Below, piece after piece: positions 61,677 through 64,000 of a stretch of 64,000 bases of DNA. The position numbers and the translations under genes were made by a program. Source of the stretch: Bacteroidales bacterium. Its GTDB lineage: Bacteria; Bacteroidota; Bacteroidia; Bacteroidales; UBA1402. The stretch lies in the NCBI GenBank assembly GCA_017464285.1, contig JAFUDT010000013.1, forward strand, positions 315,175-379,174, read 5' to 3'. Below the pieces are notes generated by a model, which worked only from the letters and a program-made list of their open reading frames with translations, was not told the origin of the DNA and searched no databases. Numbering within the stretch: the stretch's first letter is position 1; each line of letters starts with the position of its first letter.

Positions 61677-62276
61677 TTAGAAATTGAAATCGACCGACGG
61701 AGCCTTGTCAGCCCCTTCGGCAGCCTTGAAATAGGCCTTGGGGTCGAAATTGAACAGCGAGGCGATGATGTTGCGGGGAAAACGGCGCACGCCGGCATTG
61801 TAGGTCCTGACCACGTCGTTGTACTTCTGACGCTCGACGGTGATGCGGTTCTCGGTGCCTTCCAGCTGAGACTGCAGTTCGAGGAAATTCTGGTTGGCCT
61901 TCAGCTCGGGATAGCGCTCAACGACCACCATCAGGCGGCTGAGGGCTGCACTCAGGCCGTCCTGGGCCTGCTGGAAAGCAGCCAGGTTCTCTTCCGTCAG
62001 GCTGTTGGCGTCGAGTTGCACCGACGAAGCCTTGGAGCGGGCCTCGATGACATCGTTCAGCGTATTGCGCTCAAAATCGGCGGCTCCCTGCACCGTCTTG
62101 ACCAGATTGGGAATCAGGTCCATGCGGCGCTGGTAGACATTTTCCACCTGCGACCAGGCGTTGGTAACACTTTCGTCGGAAGACACCAGGGAATTGTAGG
62201 TCGAAACACCCCAGAGGGCGATGACGGCCAGCACGACAATCAGTATCAGCGTGCTCTTACTCATTGATTTTGCCAT
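61677..62276 (-). CDS. lemA: LemA family protein
   Basis: The 199 residues have one N-terminal transmembrane helix (about residues 8-25) and a helical LemA domain: NSLVSSDESVTNAWSQVEN, QRRMDLIPNLVKTVQG and FNFDPKAYFKA near the end. LemA proteins are membrane anchored with the bulk outside and have no established enzyme activity. It sits between the yihY gene (20 bp upstream) and the TPM gene (27 bp downstream), suggesting one membrane-linked unit. Confidence 0.93.
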   Translation of the reverse strand: MAKSMSKSTLILIVVLAVIALWGVSTYNSLVSSDESVTNAWSQVENVYQRRMDLIPNLVKTVQGAADFERNTLNDVIEARSKASSVQLDANSLTEENLAAFQQAQDGLSAALSRLMVVVERYPELKANQNFLELQSQLEGTENRITVERQKYNDVVRTYNAGVRRFPRNIIASLFNFDPKAYFKAAEGADKAPSVDFNF

Positions 62277-62296
62277 AGTGGTTTGATTTTGTATTG

Positions 62297-63637
62297 TTAC
62301 AGATCTTTTGCCAGAATATCCTCGCCCTTGGTCATCAGGGCGTTCTCCATGTCAAGCAGCGTCCGCCACTGTGATGGATACCTCTCGTCGGGATTCATCT
62401 TGAAGTCTTCCGTGCCGTGCTCGAAGATCTTCCGCCAAATCAGGCTGACGCTGATCTGATGGATGTCCATGGCCGGCTGATAGACCCGTATGCGGTCGTC
62501 CGTGCTGCTGTTGGCCTCGCTGAGCAGGCCTACGTCGCAGAGCAGGTCCAGCTGCCGCTTGACTATGCCGATGGGAATGTGGTATTGGCTGGAAAGTTCA
62601 TCGTCCGAGAGCGCCCTGAGTCCCTGGTCAAAGCGTTTGCACACCACATTCATGATAAGTATGGTGAAGAAATAGCGGTAGCGCTGACTGATGTTCCTGC
62701 TCTCTTTTTCGAACAGGAAGTTGCGGATGTTCTGGGCGGCGAAGGTGATTTCGGCGCCGAAGAGCACGATGGTCCATGTCAGCTGCAGCCACAGCAGCAG
62801 CAGGGGCAGGGCGGCAAAGCTGCCGTAGATGGCATTGTAGCGGTTCACCCACAGCTGTCCGTTGATGTACAGGTATTGGAAAGCCTGGAAGGCGATACCC
62901 GCCAGCAGGCCGCCCAGCAGCGCATTGGGCAGCTTGACCTTGGTGTTGGGGATGATGATGTACATCACCGTGAAGATGATGAAGGACAGGAAATAGGGGA
63001 TACACTTGACCAGCACATTCATCACCGGACTCAGCGCGGAGAGGATGGGCGAGGTGTTGATGGCCGTCTTCAGGTAAATGGTCACACCGAACGTGAGGAT
63101 CAGAATGATGGGCAGCACGAAGATGGTAGCCAGCAGATCGGTGATGCGGCGCGAGAAGCTGCGACCCTTGGAAATCTGCCAGATCCTGTTGAAGCTGTTC
63201 TCGATGTTGCTCACTATCGACCACAGCGACCAGATGATGAACACGATGCCCAGGCCGACCACGATGCCTTTGGAAGCGTAGGACAGCACGGAATCGACCA
63301 GTCCGAAGGCCAGATTGAGCACTTCCGACTGGCCGGGGAACTGGTTGATGAGCTCGGCCTGGAGATACTCCTGGGCATCGAAGCCCTTGGCGATGCCCAG
63401 TATCAGGCTGAGGAAGGGGACAAAGGCCAGCAGGGTGAAATAGGTGAGGGCGGAAGCCGTCAGCGAGAGCTTGTTGTCCATGAACCCCCGTCCGGCCAGG
63501 TAGAGGATACGGATGATGTTGTCCAGCCCGAAACGCCGCTGTTCGCCTTCGGACACATACACCCGCCAGATGTCCCGGGTGATGTAGATCCAGACCCGGG
63601 TGGCAGTGCGCTCTGCTTTTCTGATTATATTGGCCAT
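62297..63637 (-). CDS. YihY/BrkB family inner-membrane protein
   Basis: The 446 residues match the YihY/virulence factor BrkB family. Six or so helices fill about residues 50-300, with LTASALTYFTLLAFVPFLSLILG shown in part as LTASALTYFTLLAFVPF and FIIWSLWSIVSNIENSFNRIW in part as SIVSNIENSFNRIWQ. The C-terminal ~130 residues form a soluble winged-helix-like domain (LSSQYHIPIGIVKRQLDLL). Despite older annotation as RNase BN it is not a nuclease. The start is 17 bp from the 3' end of RNase P RNA, and no promoter is visible, so readthrough from rnpB is likely. Confidence 0.9.
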   Translation of the reverse strand: MANIIRKAERTATRVWIYITRDIWRVYVSEGEQRRFGLDNIIRILYLAGRGFMDNKLSLTASALTYFTLLAFVPFLSLILGIAKGFDAQEYLQAELINQFPGQSEVLNLAFGLVDSVLSYASKGIVVGLGIVFIIWSLWSIVSNIENSFNRIWQISKGRSFSRRITDLLATIFVLPIILILTFGVTIYLKTAINTSPILSALSPVMNVLVKCIPYFLSFIIFTVMYIIIPNTKVKLPNALLGGLLAGIAFQAFQYLYINGQLWVNRYNAIYGSFAALPLLLLWLQLTWTIVLFGAEITFAAQNIRNFLFEKESRNISQRYRYFFTILIMNVVCKRFDQGLRALSDDELSSQYHIPIGIVKRQLDLLCDVGLLSEANSSTDDRIRVYQPAMDIHQISVSLIWRKIFEHGTEDFKMNPDERYPSQWRTLLDMENALMTKGEDILAKDL

Positions 63638-63653
63638 AACACTTACTCAAAAT

Positions 63654-63993
63654 AATAACAGAGAACCGTAAGCCGGGTTCTGTATCACGCTGTCATTTAT
63701 CTTGACGACAGGTCACCCTGCCGTTCCAGCGGCCTACCCTCCGACTGGGGCGGGCAACCCTCGTAACGTCGGTTTACATGGCCTTGCAACCCATAAGTGG
63801 TACGGCCCGGCAGATCACCCTGCCGGCGGTAGGCTCTTACCCTGCCTTTTCACCCTTACCCCGAAAGGCGGTTGTTTTCTGTTACCTTGACTCTGCCCTC
63901 GCGAGCAGCTTCCCGTTAGGAAGTATGGTGCCCTGCGTTGCCCGGACTTTCCTCCTGACCCGAGGCCAGGCGACAGCCGCGTTCTCTGTTATT
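63654..63993 (-). ncRNA. rnpB: RNase P RNA (bacterial type A)
   Basis: The - strand carries the universal core motifs: GAGGAAAGTCCGGGC near the 5' end (complement of about 63940-63954), AACGGGAAGCTGCTCGC-like J/P elements, and the 3' segment ACAGAACCCGGCTTACGG. The two ends form a 13-bp perfect P1 helix (63654-63666 with 63981-63993), so the RNA is complete at about 340 nt. RNase P trims 5' leaders from pre-tRNA, including the tRNA-His in this window. Its promoter is beyond the window's right edge. Confidence 0.95.
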
Positions 63994-64000
63994 ACACCGC

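Noticed and set aside
1..64000. CRISPR arrays, prophage, insertion sequences, toxin-antitoxin or restriction-modification genes
   Set aside because: I looked for regularly spaced repeats, transposase or integrase motifs, terminal inverted repeats and paired small genes, and found none. The only tandem repeats are the 51-bp and 31-bp arrays, which have no spacers.

Overview
The window comes from a bacterium of the phylum Bacteroidota, most likely the order Bacteroidales. The evidence is the phylum-type promoter (TAnnTTTG at -7, TTG about 19 bp upstream), SusC-like carboxypeptidase-regulatory domains fused to outer-membrane barrels, and families typical of the phylum: DUF4290, DUF4293, a BamD-omega-DUF4293 cluster, a CCDC81-type HU domain with a SPOR domain, PyrI next to PyrB, and an OmpP1/FadL-type porin. 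Base composition is fairly GC-rich for the phylum, but genus cannot be fixed from sequence alone. I see no phage, insertion sequence, integrase, CRISPR array or restriction system; this is ordinary chromosome with some unusual details.

Layout. 1-5.9 kb: two paralogous outer-membrane barrel proteins, convergent, with a small SGNH lipoprotein esterase between them. 6-17 kb: an eight-gene sugar operon on the + strand (kduI, kduD, mutarotase lipoprotein, Na+/sugar symporter, araD, araA, araB, transketolase) closed by a strong terminator. It joins L-arabinose catabolism to the first steps of unsaturated uronate use, which suggests growth on pectin-type glycans. 17-26.5 kb: a HAD phosphatase, panE-tatA-tatC, rpiB, a PLP-homeostasis protein, a strange Tyr/Trp/His- and Ser-rich exported protein paired with a FadL-type porin, and uvrB. 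26.5-27.06 kb: the only sizeable gene-free stretch, with a 51-bp and a 31-bp tandem repeat. 27-33 kb: bamD-rpoZ-DUF4293, an S9 peptidase, pgk and an HU/SPOR membrane protein.

33-42 kb: an N-carbamoylputrescine amidase and an unknown TIM-barrel protein (-), an LTA-synthase-like membrane enzyme (+), a MATE exporter, and pyrB-pyrI-flavin reductase-glyA (-). 42-52.6 kb: a long + strand envelope and housekeeping run: PBP1A, a C_GCAxxG_C_C protein, tsaB, DUF4290, murA, rimM, a degenerate LytM protein, dxr, rseP and an exported EEP-fold phosphatase/nuclease. 52.7-56.6 kb: four translationally coupled genes (glycosyltransferase, B12-binding radical SAM, glycosyltransferase, nucleotide-sugar epimerase), the best candidate for an undescribed pathway. 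56.7-64 kb: ffh, folD, a DUF1460 lipoprotein, tRNA-His, riboflavin synthase, a lemA/TPM/yihY block on the - strand, and the complete RNase P RNA at the right edge.

Transcription units are compact, many start and stop codons overlap (ATGA or TGATG), and several convergent pairs share stop-codon bases. Start sites were moved inward wherever the longest open frame ran through a recognisable promoter.
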